Shown here piece after piece: positions 1 to 8,801 of a stretch of 64,000 nt of DNA. The stretch comes from an uncultured Sphingomonadaceae bacterium (GTDB lineage: Bacteria; Pseudomonadota; Alphaproteobacteria; Sphingomonadales; Sphingomonadaceae). Location of the stretch: NCBI GenBank assembly GCA_947258815.1, contig CAMYJW010000030.1, forward strand, positions 62,001 to 126,000, in the 5' to 3' direction. Position 1 is the first letter of the stretch; every line of letters begins with the position of its first letter. The translations under genes were made by a program, and so were the position numbers. Under the pieces are notes generated by a model. The model was not told where the DNA came from and searched no databases. It saw only the letters and a program-made list of their open reading frames with translations.

Positions 1-1295
1 GCGATCCGTTCTGGCGTGTCCAGCAGTTTGAGCGGGCGTTTTTGTCCAGAGGAAGGCTGGCACTGCAAGGCCGGCATAGATGTGCCGACCGCACCCAGCA
101 CCTCCCACACCTGCGCGCGTTCGGGAATGTGGCTGGCATACGGCACCGGGCGGCGCACCGCACTCGCCCCAAGCCGCACCGACAAGCGATCAATGCAGGC
201 AGACAGGCTGGTGCCATGCGTTTCGGCCGCTTTCTCAAAATCGCCTTGCGCCAGTGCCAGCGGCTCTGTCCAGATAGCGCGCAGCCGGGCCAGCTCTATC
301 CCGAAACCGGCATCGACATTATCCAGCTTGCGCCCGAACAAACCGGCGATATGCGGCCCATCGCGGGATGGCGCGGCAAGTTCGAGGCTGCACACCGCAA
401 CATCGCCATCGACTTTCCACAATCCCAGCTCAAGCCGCCGTGCCCCCAGCCCCATACCTTCCAGCGTCCGGCCCATATCGCCGCATAAATCAGCAAGCAC
501 ACGATCAAGCAGATCGCGGTGGCGGATCGGCTCCATCAGGCGGCGCTGGACCAGCGGGACATTCCGGGGAAGCACCGGAAGGATCGGTTCGGGCACCCGG
601 CCCAGCAGCTGATCGATGCGGATAAGCGGATTGGCGGCAGGGGCCTGAATTGTGCGAAACCGGCGCATCAGCGCATCGCGGGCAACGCCTTGCAGATCGC
701 CGATCCGTTTGAGGCCAAGACGGCGCAGCACCAGCAGCGTGGCATCGTCAAGCCGCAAGGCGGCAACCGGCAAGCTGAAAAGCTGTGCCGCGGCTTCGTC
801 TTCAGACGCCATGATCGCACCATCATGGCCATAATGAGCCAACGCCCAGGCGGCTCCGGCACTTGGCGCAAGGGCGGCGCGCACAGCAAGTTTGCGGCGC
901 GTCATCATCGTGCGCACATCGGCCAGCAGAGCATCCTCACCGCCGAACAGGTGGGCAACCCCGGTGATATCGACAATCAACCCGTCAGGCGGATCGAGCG
1001 CGCTCCATGGCCCCCAGCGCCGCGCCCACAGCGCCAGCTTTTCAAGGAATGCCAGATCGCCCGCCGGATCGGCCGCCACAGTGGCAAGGGTCGGACAGAC
1101 AGTGCGCGCATCGGCCAGCATCGTTCCCGCCTGCACGCCTGCGGCAATTGCGGCGGCATTGGCGGCGGCAATACGCGGCCCGTGCGCGGTGTCGGCAATC
1201 AGCGCCAGCGGCGCGGCATCAGCGCCTTCGCCTTCTTCCAGCCTTTCAGTAAGCCGCCAGCGATCGACCGCTAACCGCATCAGCCAGATCGCCAT
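1..1295 (-). CDS. imuB: ImuB, Y-family DNA polymerase-like protein (partial, runs off left edge)
   Basis: The ORF track misses this gene because its stop lies outside the window. Translating the minus strand from the ATG at 1295 gives an open frame beginning MAIWLMRLAVDRWRL that continues to base 1. It contains a Y-polymerase-like N-terminal part (DITGVAHLFGGEDALL) and a helix-hairpin-helix-like stretch (RRLGLKRIGDLQG). In the family, ImuB is a catalytically defective Y-family homologue that recruits DnaE2 for SOS mutagenesis. It overlaps the end of imuA by about 50 bases, so the two are probably translated from one mRNA. The C-terminus, and any dnaE2 downstream, lie outside the window. Confidence 0.85.
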   Translation of the reverse strand, partial: MAIWLMRLAVDRWRLTERLEEGEGADAAPLALIADTAHGPRIAAANAAAIAAGVQAGTMLADARTVCPTLATVAADPAGDLAFLEKLALWARRWGPWSALDPPDGLIVDITGVAHLFGGEDALLADVRTMMTRRKLAVRAALAPSAGAAWALAHYGHDGAIMASEDEAAAQLFSLPVAALRLDDATLLVLRRLGLKRIGDLQGVARDALMRRFRTIQAPAANPLIRIDQLLGRVPEPILPVLPRNVPLVQRRLMEPIRHRDLLDRVLADLCGDMGRTLEGMGLGARRLELGLWKVDGDVAVCSLELAAPSRDGPHIAGLFGRKLDNVDAGFGIELARLRAIWTEPLALAQGDFEKAAETHGTSLSACIDRLSVRLGASAVRRPVPYASHIPERAQVWEVLGAVGTSMPALQCQPSSGQKRPLKLLDTPERI

Positions 1296-1995
1296 GATCC
1301 GGCGTGGCGACGGTTGCGACGATTTTCTCGGCACACAATCTGCCTGCTTCATCGCGCATGATCCATTCTCCGGGAGGGTGATTGCGGGCGCGCAGCAATC
1401 CGGCTTTCCAGCTTGCGATACCGGGGGCTGCCGGGTTGCGGCGTGGCGGCGGCGAAGGCGCGGCATCGGCCCGCCAGCGCATCCGCGCCGAAGACAGATC
1501 GCGCGCCGCATCAAGCCGGATCAGCCACAGCGGCACGCCATGGCGCTCTGCCGCCAGACTGAGCCTGCGCGAAGCGGTGAACGACAGCGCTTTGGGATTG
1601 CCTGCGATCTCTGCGATCACGAACGCCAGATCGCGACAGCGCAGCCCTTCTTCTATTGCAAACAGCGCATCCTGCGCATTCTCCGTAGCGACATGGATCA
1701 ACCGGTGGCGAAGCGCACGCGGCAGACCGGGGCGATAGGGCCGGCCCGTGCGGCGCCGCGTATCGCGATCCTGCACCCACAGCCAGGCACGCTTATCAAG
1801 CGTATCGGCCAGCGGATCGGGCGCAAGGCTGCGCATCCGGTCTTGCGCAAGGGCCAGTGCGAAAGCCGCACCGCTGGCTTCGTGCATGGATGTAAACACT
1901 TCACCATGCGCGGTTTCATCGCGCACCACGCCGGGGTGCCACTGTGCGGCACTGGCAGCATTGAACCGCGCCAGTTGAGATACCTGCATCATCAT
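1246..1995 (-). CDS. imuA: ImuA family SOS mutagenesis protein
   Basis: A 249-residue protein immediately upstream of, and overlapping, imuB. ImuA proteins are RecA-related accessory factors of the ImuA-ImuB-DnaE2 translesion system. I see no intact Walker A motif here, and assign the gene from the phrases EEGLRCRDLAFVIAEI and LSLAAERHGVPLWLIRLD together with its position before imuB. Three consecutive Met codons (1995, 1992, 1989) are possible starts. A LexA-type box lies 26-40 bases upstream of the first, which fits DNA-damage induction. Confidence 0.82.
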   Translation of the reverse strand: MMMQVSQLARFNAASAAQWHPGVVRDETAHGEVFTSMHEASGAAFALALAQDRMRSLAPDPLADTLDKRAWLWVQDRDTRRRTGRPYRPGLPRALRHRLIHVATENAQDALFAIEEGLRCRDLAFVIAEIAGNPKALSFTASRRLSLAAERHGVPLWLIRLDAARDLSSARMRWRADAAPSPPPRRNPAAPGIASWKAGLLRARNHPPGEWIMRDEAGRLCAEKIVATVATPDHGDLADAVSGRSLAAY

Positions 1996-2020
1996 CGAAT
2001 CACTTCTCGGAACACATTAT

Positions 2021-2035
2021 GTTCTTCTTATGTTC
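2021..2035 (-). promoter_or_regulatory. LexA (SOS) box upstream of imuA
   Basis: GTTCTTCTTATGTTC reads GTTC-N7-GTTC (GAAC-N7-GAAC on the imuA strand), the direct-repeat LexA operator known for alphaproteobacteria. A further GAAC at 2010-2013 stands 7 bases before the first GTTC, so there are three regularly spaced half-sites. The position just upstream of imuA makes LexA repression of imuAB likely. Confidence 0.85.
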
Positions 2036-2056
2036 CGGCCGTATCCGATTTACCAG

Positions 2057-2072
2057 ACCTTTTTTAAAAGGT
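2057..2072. repeat. Perfect palindrome between the symporter gene and imuA
   Basis: ACCTTTTTTAAAAGGT is a perfect 16-bp palindrome in the short gap downstream of the NSS transporter stop and upstream of the LexA box. It could be a weak terminator for the transporter gene or an AT-rich part of the imuA promoter. The sequence alone does not decide. Confidence 0.4.
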
Positions 2073-2114
2073 TGGAGACTTTGAAACTTAACATTGGCAT
2101 CAGAACTGTTCGTT

Positions 2115-3602
2115 TCAATCAATCGCGATGATAATCAGCAAACGATCGAAAAAGGGCCAATCACTTTCCAACAGCCCCGGAAACAGACCGAACAGCAGGA
2201 TCAGGAACACCGCCACCGGCGCAAGCCATGCAACAAGCCCGCGCCACAGGCCAAACCACGCCCCCTCAAGCCCGCTTTGTGCTGCAATCAGCGCACGATC
2301 CGCTCTCCAACCGACGAAAATCGAAAGCCCCAGCCCGGCCAGCGGCAACATCACTTTGCCAGTCAGCCCGTCGAGCGTATCGAGAATATCGGCCTCGGCA
2401 AAAATGCTCCAGAAACCCAACAGCCGGACATCGCTCCATGCTCCGTATCCCAGCACACAGGCAATGCCGACAAGGAACGCGGCACTTGCCACCAGCGCCG
2501 CCGCCGCCACCCGGCCCAGCCCGAACCTGTTGCGCACCCATTCCACCGGCCCGGCCAGCAGCGAAATCGAACTGGTCAGCGCGGCGAAGAAAATCAGCAC
2601 GAAAAACGCAAACCCGATCAGCGCACCGCCCGGCATCGCCTGAAATGCCACCGGCAGCGATTTGAAAATCAGCGATGGCCCGGCAGCAGGATCAAGCCCG
2701 GCGCTGAACACGATCGGGAAAATCATCAGCCCGGCCAGAATCGCAACGCCGGTATCGGCAGCGGCAATCATTCCCGCGGTTGGCGCCAGCTTCACATCGC
2801 GGCTGACATATGAGCCATACGTAATCATCGCCGCCGAGCCGAGGCTGAGCGAAAAGAACGCCTGACCGAGTGCTTCATTCATCACGCCGGGCGTCAGCTT
2901 CGAAAAATCGGGCGTGAACAGGAACGCCACGGCCTTTGCAAATTCTCCGGTGAATGCGCCATAAATCGTGATCGCCACAACCAGCACGAAAAAGGCAGGC
3001 ATCAGCCAGCTTGCTGCCCTTTCAATGCCGCCATGCACGCCCACCGCAACAATCGCGAACGTGACCCCCATGAACAGCGCATGCAGCCCGATCATCCGCC
3101 CCGGACTGGCAAACAGCGTGTCCATCAATCCGCTGACATCGTCCTGACTGCGGCCTTCAAACGCACCGGCAAACGGCGCACCGGCCAGCAGACTGCCGAA
3201 AAAATCTCCGCCTGAAAGGAACACGTAGCTCAGCACCCATCCAGCAACGACCGAATAGAATGAGAGGATCAGAAACGCGGCGACAATCTCCACGCCGCCA
3301 AAAAAGCCCCAGCCCCGGCTTACGCCTGACTGCGCGGCAACATCGGAAACAGAGCCCGCCGCATCGGAATGGCTGCTCCCGGCCCGGCCAAGCAGGATCT
3401 CGGAAAGCACCATCGGCAGGCCGATCAGCGCAACGCAAGCGATGTAAACCAGCACAAACGCACCGCCGCCATTCTCTCCGGCCAGTGTCGGGAAACGCCA
3501 GATATTGCCCAGGCCAACAGCCGCGCCGATTGCCGCCAGCATGAACGCGGTGCGCGAGGACCAGCCTTGTTCCCCGCCATGTGCCGTCCCTGCCCCAACC
3601 AT
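2115..3602 (-). CDS. Sodium-dependent symporter, NSS/SNF family
   Basis: A roughly 495-residue polytopic inner-membrane protein of the neurotransmitter:sodium symporter family, which imports amino acids or related solutes with Na+. The family signature is at the N-terminus ([16 protein letters not shown], then [10 protein letters not shown]), followed by about a dozen hydrophobic segments. I place the start at the internal ATG (3602) because a strong Shine-Dalgarno sequence, GGAGG, lies 7 bases before it; the track's start at 3635 has no comparable site. Divergent from panB. The substrate cannot be read from the sequence. Confidence 0.88.
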   Translation of the reverse strand: MVGAGTAHGGEQGWSSRTAFMLAAIGAAVGLGNIWRFPTLAGENGGGAFVLVYIACVALIGLPMVLSEILLGRAGSSHSDAAGSVSDVAAQSGVSRGWGFFGGVEIVAAFLILSFYSVVAGWVLSYVFLSGGDFFGSLLAGAPFAGAFEGRSQDDVSGLMDTLFASPGRMIGLHALFMGVTFAIVAVGVHGGIERAASWLMPAFFVLVVAITIYGAFTGEFAKAVAFLFTPDFSKLTPGVMNEALGQAFFSLSLGSAAMITYGSYVSRDVKLAPTAGMIAAADTGVAILAGLMIFPIVFSAGLDPAAGPSLIFKSLPVAFQAMPGGALIGFAFFVLIFFAALTSSISLLAGPVEWVRNRFGLGRVAAAALVASAAFLVGIACVLGYGAWSDVRLLGFWSIFAEADILDTLDGLTGKVMLPLAGLGLSIFVGWRADRALIAAQSGLEGAWFGLWRGLVAWLAPVAVFLILLFGLFPGLLESDWPFFDRLLIIIAID

Positions 3603-3697
3603 ATCCTGTCCTCCGATCCGCGCCGGATCATGCACGAAATACCACGCAGGTCGAGTGCCGCTTTGCCAAAGGCTGCATCGACGCTAAAAGACCGGGC

Positions 3698-4570
3698 ATG
3701 TCTACAACCTTTCAGCTCGATACCTCGACCAGCAGGGCCAATCCCACACCCGCGCCAATGCGGCGGCTTACCGTTCCCAAAATCCGCGCGCGCAAGAAAG
3801 ACGGTGTAACGCAAGAGCCGGTCGCGATGCTGACTGCCTATACAGCGCGTCAGGCGCAACTGCTCGACCCGCATTGCGACATGCTGCTGGTTGGCGATTC
3901 ACTGGGTCAGGTGATTTATGGTCTGCCATCGACCGTGCCGGTAACGCTGGAGATGATGGCCAATCACGCCGCCGCCGTGGTGCGCGGCTCCTATCATTCG
4001 GTTGTCGTCGTCGATATGCCGTTTGGCGCTTATGAAACTTCGCCCGAAAAGGCATACGAAAGCGCTGCGCACCTGATGAAATTCAGCGGCGCGGCGGCGG
4101 TGAAACTTGAAGGCGGCGAAGTGATGGCCGAGACGGTCAACTTCCTTGTCAACCGCGGCATTCCGGTGGTCGGTCACGTCGGGTTGACCCCGCAGGCGGT
4201 CAATGTGCTGGGCGGCTATATGGCGCGCGGGCGCAGCGATGCGGAAAGCGCGAAAATCGTGAACGATGCAAAAGCGCTGGATGAGGCCGGTGCGTTTGCC
4301 ATCGTCGTCGAAGGCGTGGTTGAGCCGATTGCGATTGAAGCCACAAAGGCCGTCTCATGCCTCACCATCGGCATTGGCGCATCCGCGCAGTGCGACGGAC
4401 AGGTGCTCGTCACCGAGGATATGTTGGGGATGTTCGAACGCGTGCCGCGCTTCGTCAAACGTTATGAGGAAATCGCCGATACCATTTCCGCCACCGCACA
4501 GCGTTATGCCAAAGACGTGCGCGACCGGACGTTTCCAGGCGAAGAACAGACCTACCAGCCCAAAAGCTGA
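3698..4570 (+). CDS. panB: 3-methyl-2-oxobutanoate hydroxymethyltransferase (ketopantoate hydroxymethyltransferase)
   Basis: PanB transfers a hydroxymethyl group from methylene-THF to 2-ketoisovalerate, the first committed step of pantothenate and CoA synthesis. The roughly 290-residue protein shows the family's metal and substrate loops: [33 protein letters not shown] and VVEGV, followed by [15 protein letters not shown]. The track start at 3581 adds 39 residues that do not look conserved and overlap the divergent symporter start. I choose the ATG at 3698 ([10 protein letters not shown]). Convergent with the BASS transporter gene. Confidence 0.94.
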   Translation: MSTTFQLDTSTSRANPTPAPMRRLTVPKIRARKKDGVTQEPVAMLTAYTARQAQLLDPHCDMLLVGDSLGQVIYGLPSTVPVTLEMMANHAAAVVRGSYHSVVVVDMPFGAYETSPEKAYESAAHLMKFSGAAAVKLEGGEVMAETVNFLVNRGIPVVGHVGLTPQAVNVLGGYMARGRSDAESAKIVNDAKALDEAGAFAIVVEGVVEPIAIEATKAVSCLTIGIGASAQCDGQVLVTEDMLGMFERVPRFVKRYEEIADTISATAQRYAKDVRDRTFPGEEQTYQPKS

Positions 4571-4579
4571 TCCTCCCGG

Positions 4580-5548
4580 TCAGCCGCTTTCCGAACCGCG
4601 CGCCAGCCTGCCTGCAACAACAGCAGCGATGATCATCTGCGCCAGATGATAGACCAGCAACGGCAGCAAGACGGTGCCCGCGATTGCTGCCGGAAACATG
4701 ATCGTCGCCAGCGGCGCGCCCATCGCGATGCTTTTCTGACCGCCCGCAAACAGCATCGCGATCCGATCGGGGCGTGACAGGCGCAATGTGCCGCCCAGCA
4801 GCCACACACCGCCATAAGCAACAAGCAACAGCAGCGCGCAGACGATAAGAACGATCATCCAGACATCGGGTTCAAGCTGCGACCATATATCCTGCTCAAC
4901 CGCCCCGGAAAACGCGACGTAAACGCCCAGTGCAATAACCCCCTTGTCCATCAGCGCGATCCTTGCGCGATAGCGTGAAACCCATTCGCCCGTGTATTTC
5001 TGCAGCGCCTGTCCCAACACGAAGGGCAACAACAGGATCGTCAGCACTTTTACCAGCGTCTGTCCTGAAAGCACCGTATCCCCGCCCCCTGCCAGCAACG
5101 AATAGAGCGGCACGGTCAGGAACACGCCAAGAATGTTGAGCAACGCGGCCGCAACCACCGAACTGGCGACACTGCCCCCGGCAAGCGAACTGTAAACCGT
5201 TGCCGACTGGACCGTTGAAGGCAGCACCCCAAGATAAAGAAAACCCATCGCAAGCGCAGGCGGAATGAACGCAGCCGTGCCCTGCCAGGCCAGCCAACCC
5301 GCCATACCCATCGCGCCGAACACCCAGATCACCAGCGGCACCAGCAGGCGATGATTGCCCAGACCCTGCCAGACTTGCGCACGCGAAAGCCGCATGCCGT
5401 AAAACAGGAACAGCATGAAAATGGCGACATTCACGGTGCCTTGCGCCACCGGGCGCACGTCGCCGGTCACAGGCAGAACAGTCGCCAGCACAATCGCCGC
5501 AACGATCAGCCGCACCATCGGATCGATCCGTTTGAACAGCGCGATCAA
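4580..5548 (-). CDS. Bile acid:sodium symporter family (BASS) transporter
   Basis: A 322-residue membrane protein with about ten hydrophobic segments and short loops. Features such as FLYLGVLPSTVQSATVYSSLAGG and FAGGQKSIAMGAPLA match the SBF-like/YfeH branch of the BASS superfamily, whose characterised members are Na+-coupled importers of organic anions. The substrate is unknown. It lies 111 bases downstream of prsT on the same strand and ends 9 bases from panB in convergent orientation. I see no terminator hairpin in either gap. Confidence 0.85.
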   Translation of the reverse strand: MIALFKRIDPMVRLIVAAIVLATVLPVTGDVRPVAQGTVNVAIFMLFLFYGMRLSRAQVWQGLGNHRLLVPLVIWVFGAMGMAGWLAWQGTAAFIPPALAMGFLYLGVLPSTVQSATVYSSLAGGSVASSVVAAALLNILGVFLTVPLYSLLAGGGDTVLSGQTLVKVLTILLLPFVLGQALQKYTGEWVSRYRARIALMDKGVIALGVYVAFSGAVEQDIWSQLEPDVWMIVLIVCALLLLVAYGGVWLLGGTLRLSRPDRIAMLFAGGQKSIAMGAPLATIMFPAAIAGTVLLPLLVYHLAQMIIAAVVAGRLARGSESG

Positions 5549-5659
5549 GTGCCCGCGATCCTCAAAGGCAAATCATCCGCGCCCATCCGAAAACTCCCAA
5601 AACGGTGAACTCCGCGATTGCCGCAGCATGCCGCCGATGTCGAGCATTGATGCGCGCGT

Positions 5660-7432
5660 TCAGCCTTTCGTCGAGGTGCGCAACTTTCGCCGCGCCTCTG
5701 CCAGCGCCGGGTTATCGCCCATAATCGCGCGCGCCTTTTCCAGCAGTGCTCTGGCAACCGGCTTGTGATCCTGATTTCCCACAAGGCTCATCCCCAGTGC
5801 CTGCGCCGCAACCGGATTTGATCGGTGCAGCCGATAGGCAGTGCGCGCGCTTTCCTCCGCTGCAATGGTGTCGCCCGTGCGCAGCTGAGTCAAAGCAAGG
5901 TCCGACAGCAATTGCACATCGCGGCCCGCGCCGTTCATCCGCAACGTTTCGTAAATGCCGCGGGCGCGATCCCAGTCCCCGGTGTAGGCCGAAAGCCAGC
6001 CAGCCAGTCTCATTGCAGACGCGCTGCGTGGATGGTTTGCCAGATAGGCTTCGACAAGCGCATGGGCCTGGCGCATGTCGCCCGCCATCAGCATCGCCTG
6101 AAACCGACGCTCCATCAGGCTTTCGGGCATGCGAATGCGTGCGGCTCTCTTGTAATAATACATAGCGGAGCGCGCGCTGCCTTTGGCGAGTGCAACGTCG
6201 CCGGCAAGCGTCAGATGATCGAAATAGTCGGGATTGTCCGCAAGCCATGTCAGGACGAGATCCTGCGCGGCGGCGGTCTGTCCCGATGCCAGCAGTTCAC
6301 CGATCCGGCTTCCGCTGGCAACCGGCTGAACTGCTCTTGTGCGCACTTGCGCCGCTGCCTCAAGATAGGGCGCGGCAAGGTTGCGCTGGCCAAGATTTTC
6401 ATATGCGCGCGCAACAAGCATCTGCAGATAAGGCGCGGCACCCGGTTCGCGGGCTATCGTTGCAAACCTCTCCACAAGATACTTGTGTTCCCCGCCAAGA
6501 AACAATGCGCGCGCGAGCAGATGTCTCACCCGGGCATTGGCCGGCTGCTTGCGCTGCAGAGGCGAGAGCGCTTCTACCGCCAGCGTGTAGTTGCCGTTGC
6601 CCAGCTCTATCACGCCTTCAAGCAACATTGCGCCGGGAACCCGGCGATACTTGCCCAGGGTCTTGTTCATCAGCACCCGCGCAAGGCGGTAATTTCCGGC
6701 CCGCGCCGCCATCACCGCCTGAAGATAGAACGCGCGGGCGTTGTCGGGATCGAGTTCGAGCATCCGGCGCGTAAGTTGCAACATCCGCGATGCCTGTCCG
6801 ATCTCGCCTGCTGTCGCGGCGTATTCGCCGAGCACGGAAATATCCTCAGGCGCCAGTCGGTGGGCCTTTTCAAACCACGGCAAAGCAGCGACAAGACCGA
6901 CCCGGTCCCGTTCGATCTGTCCTTTGAGCTCCAGTGCCCGGACATTCGCTAAATCCAGTTTCAACGCGTGTTCCGCCGCTCTGATCGCCAGCAGATGTTC
7001 GCCGCCGATATAGCGAAGACGCGCCACTTCCACCCATAGCGTCGCATCGCGCGGTGTAACCGCGATCGCCCTGTCGTAAGCTTTTCCGGCCGCGTGGAGA
7101 TTGCCTTGGGTGCGTTCAAGCAAGGCCAGCGCCCGAAAGCCGAAAGCAGCGCTTGCTGGCGCAAACGCGCCTCGTTCAAGCCAGCGGCGCGCCTGCCTTG
7201 GCTTTTCCTGTTTCAGCAGCGCGCTGCCCATATAGGCCGCAATTGCCTTGCGCGCGGCACCCTGATCGAGCGCCTTTCTAAGCAGGACTTCTGCCTCTAC
7301 GGCTTCATCGCGGGAAAGATGCTGGCTCGCTTCGACTATCAGACTGCCCGCGTCTGCGGACGCCCCTGCCTGCACCGGCAAGACCAGTGCAAACAGTGCC
7401 GCAAGCACACCCGATATCAGCACGGGCTTCAT
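5660..7432 (-). CDS. prsT: PrsT, TPR-repeat protein of the XrtA/PEP-CTERM system
   Basis: A 590-residue protein with a cleavable signal peptide (ALFALVLPVQAGASA) followed almost entirely by tetratricopeptide-like helical repeats, for example HLSRDEAVEAEVLLRKAL and GNLHAAGKAYDRAIAVTP. PrsT proteins accompany the PrsK/PrsR two-component system in exosortase A genomes. A periplasmic scaffolding role is commonly assumed but not proven. It is the last gene of the epsB-prsK-prsR-prsT run and starts 4 bases after the prsR stop, so it should be co-transcribed. The N-terminal repeats are regular and those after about residue 350 more divergent. Confidence 0.85.
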   Translation of the reverse strand: MKPVLISGVLAALFALVLPVQAGASADAGSLIVEASQHLSRDEAVEAEVLLRKALDQGAARKAIAAYMGSALLKQEKPRQARRWLERGAFAPASAAFGFRALALLERTQGNLHAAGKAYDRAIAVTPRDATLWVEVARLRYIGGEHLLAIRAAEHALKLDLANVRALELKGQIERDRVGLVAALPWFEKAHRLAPEDISVLGEYAATAGEIGQASRMLQLTRRMLELDPDNARAFYLQAVMAARAGNYRLARVLMNKTLGKYRRVPGAMLLEGVIELGNGNYTLAVEALSPLQRKQPANARVRHLLARALFLGGEHKYLVERFATIAREPGAAPYLQMLVARAYENLGQRNLAAPYLEAAAQVRTRAVQPVASGSRIGELLASGQTAAAQDLVLTWLADNPDYFDHLTLAGDVALAKGSARSAMYYYKRAARIRMPESLMERRFQAMLMAGDMRQAHALVEAYLANHPRSASAMRLAGWLSAYTGDWDRARGIYETLRMNGAGRDVQLLSDLALTQLRTGDTIAAEESARTAYRLHRSNPVAAQALGMSLVGNQDHKPVARALLEKARAIMGDNPALAEARRKLRTSTKG

Positions 7433-7436
7433 CCGC

Positions 7437-8801
7437 TCAGGCTTGGAGATCGTATTGCTTCAGCAGATCGTACAGCGTGGGCCTGCTGATGCCGAGCATC
7501 TTCGCAGTGCTTGAAATATTGCCTTCGCTGCGGGCCAGCGCGTGACGGATGATCTTGCGATCGGAAAGCTCGCGCGCGCTCTTGAGGTTCAACGCGTTGA
7601 CCGATTCCTCATCGGGATCCTGAAGATCGAGATCCGCTGCCGAAACGAGCTTCTCATCAGCCATGATGACCGCCCGTTTCACCCGGTTTTCAAGTTCGCG
7701 CACATTGCCCGGCCAGTTCCATGCATCGATCGCCGCCAGCGCATCGGGAGAAAACCCGCGCACCTTCAGGCCCATCTCATCGGCAAACCTGCCGAGAAAC
7801 ACTTTGGCAAGCAGCGTCGCGTCGCCCGGACGTTCGGCAAGGCCGGGGATCTTCACAACAATCTCTGCAAGGCGATAATAGAGGTCTTCGCGGAACGAGC
7901 CTTCGGCAATCATCGCTTCGAGATTCTGGTGCGTGGCGCAAACCACACGGGTATCGACTGCAATCGAACTGCGCGAGCCGATGCGCTCGATAACGCGCTC
8001 TTGCAGGAACCGCAGCAGCTTGACCTGAAGCTGAAGCGGAATGTCCCCCACCTCATCAAGAAACAGCGTGCCGCCGGCGGCCTGTTCGATCTTGCCCTCG
8101 GTGGTTTTCACTGCCCCTGTAAACGCGCCCTTTTCGTGGCCAAACAGTTCACTTTCCAGAAGGTTTTCAGGAATTGCCGCACAGTTGATGGCAACGAACG
8201 CACCGTCCGAGCGGTCGCTTGCGTCGTGCAGTCCGCGCGCCAGCAATTCCTTGCCGGTGCCGCTCGCGCCCAGCAGCATAACCGAAACGTTGGTGTTCGA
8301 AACCCGTTCGATCGTGCGCGCGACACGGACCATTTCAGGCGCGGCAGTGATAATCCGGCCCAGCACGCGATCGTCCTTTTCAGACTTGTCGGCAAGCCTG
8401 CGGTTTTCCTCTTCAAGCTGCCGCAGTTGCAGCGCGCGCCGGACTATCAGACCGATCGTTTCGATATCGACGGGCTTCTGATAAAAATCGTAAGCGCCCT
8501 TGGCGATCGCCTGAAGCGCACTTTCGCGCGCGCCGTGTCCACTGGCCACGATAACCTTGGTATCGGGCTTGAGCGACATGATCTCGTCGAGCACGGCGAA
8601 ACCTTCGCTCACGCCATCGGGATCGGGCGGCAATCCAAGATCAAGCGTCACGACATCGGGCTCCTCAGACCTGAGCGCAGTAAGCGCAGAGGGTCTGTCG
8701 CCCGCAATGATCACTTCAAAATCCTCATAGGCCCACTTGAGCTGGGCCTGAAGGCCGGGATCATCCTCAACGACGAGCAGTTTGGGTTTGGCCTCGGTCA
8801 T
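7437..8801 (-). CDS. prsR: PrsR, sigma-54-dependent response regulator (PEP-CTERM system)
   Basis: A 454-residue NtrC-class activator. The receiver domain (about 1-125) has the phosphoacceptor Asp54 in VTLDLGLPP. The AAA+ domain has Walker A GASGTGKE (178-185), the sigma-54 contact loop GAFTGA (225-230) and Walker B LFLDEVGDIP. A Fis-type helix-turn-helix ends the protein (NISSTAKMLGISRPTLYDLL). Every catalytic element looks intact. It overlaps prsK by ATGA and is presumably phosphorylated by it. In other bacteria this pair, with RpoN, activates PEP-CTERM protein genes. Confidence 0.93.
   Translation of the reverse strand: MTEAKPKLLVVEDDPGLQAQLKWAYEDFEVIIAGDRPSALTALRSEEPDVVTLDLGLPPDPDGVSEGFAVLDEIMSLKPDTKVIVASGHGARESALQAIAKGAYDFYQKPVDIETIGLIVRRALQLRQLEEENRRLADKSEKDDRVLGRIITAAPEMVRVARTIERVSNTNVSVMLLGASGTGKELLARGLHDASDRSDGAFVAINCAAIPENLLESELFGHEKGAFTGAVKTTEGKIEQAAGGTLFLDEVGDIPLQLQVKLLRFLQERVIERIGSRSSIAVDTRVVCATHQNLEAMIAEGSFREDLYYRLAEIVVKIPGLAERPGDATLLAKVFLGRFADEMGLKVRGFSPDALAAIDAWNWPGNVRELENRVKRAVIMADEKLVSAADLDLQDPDEESVNALNLKSARELSDRKIIRHALARSEGNISSTAKMLGISRPTLYDLLKQYDLQA

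Noticed and set aside
892-2067. 391-residue plus-strand ORF opposite imuA/imuB
   Set aside because: Shadow frame of the imu genes: Arg/Ala/Ser-rich, no motif, and the opposite strand encodes recognisable proteins.
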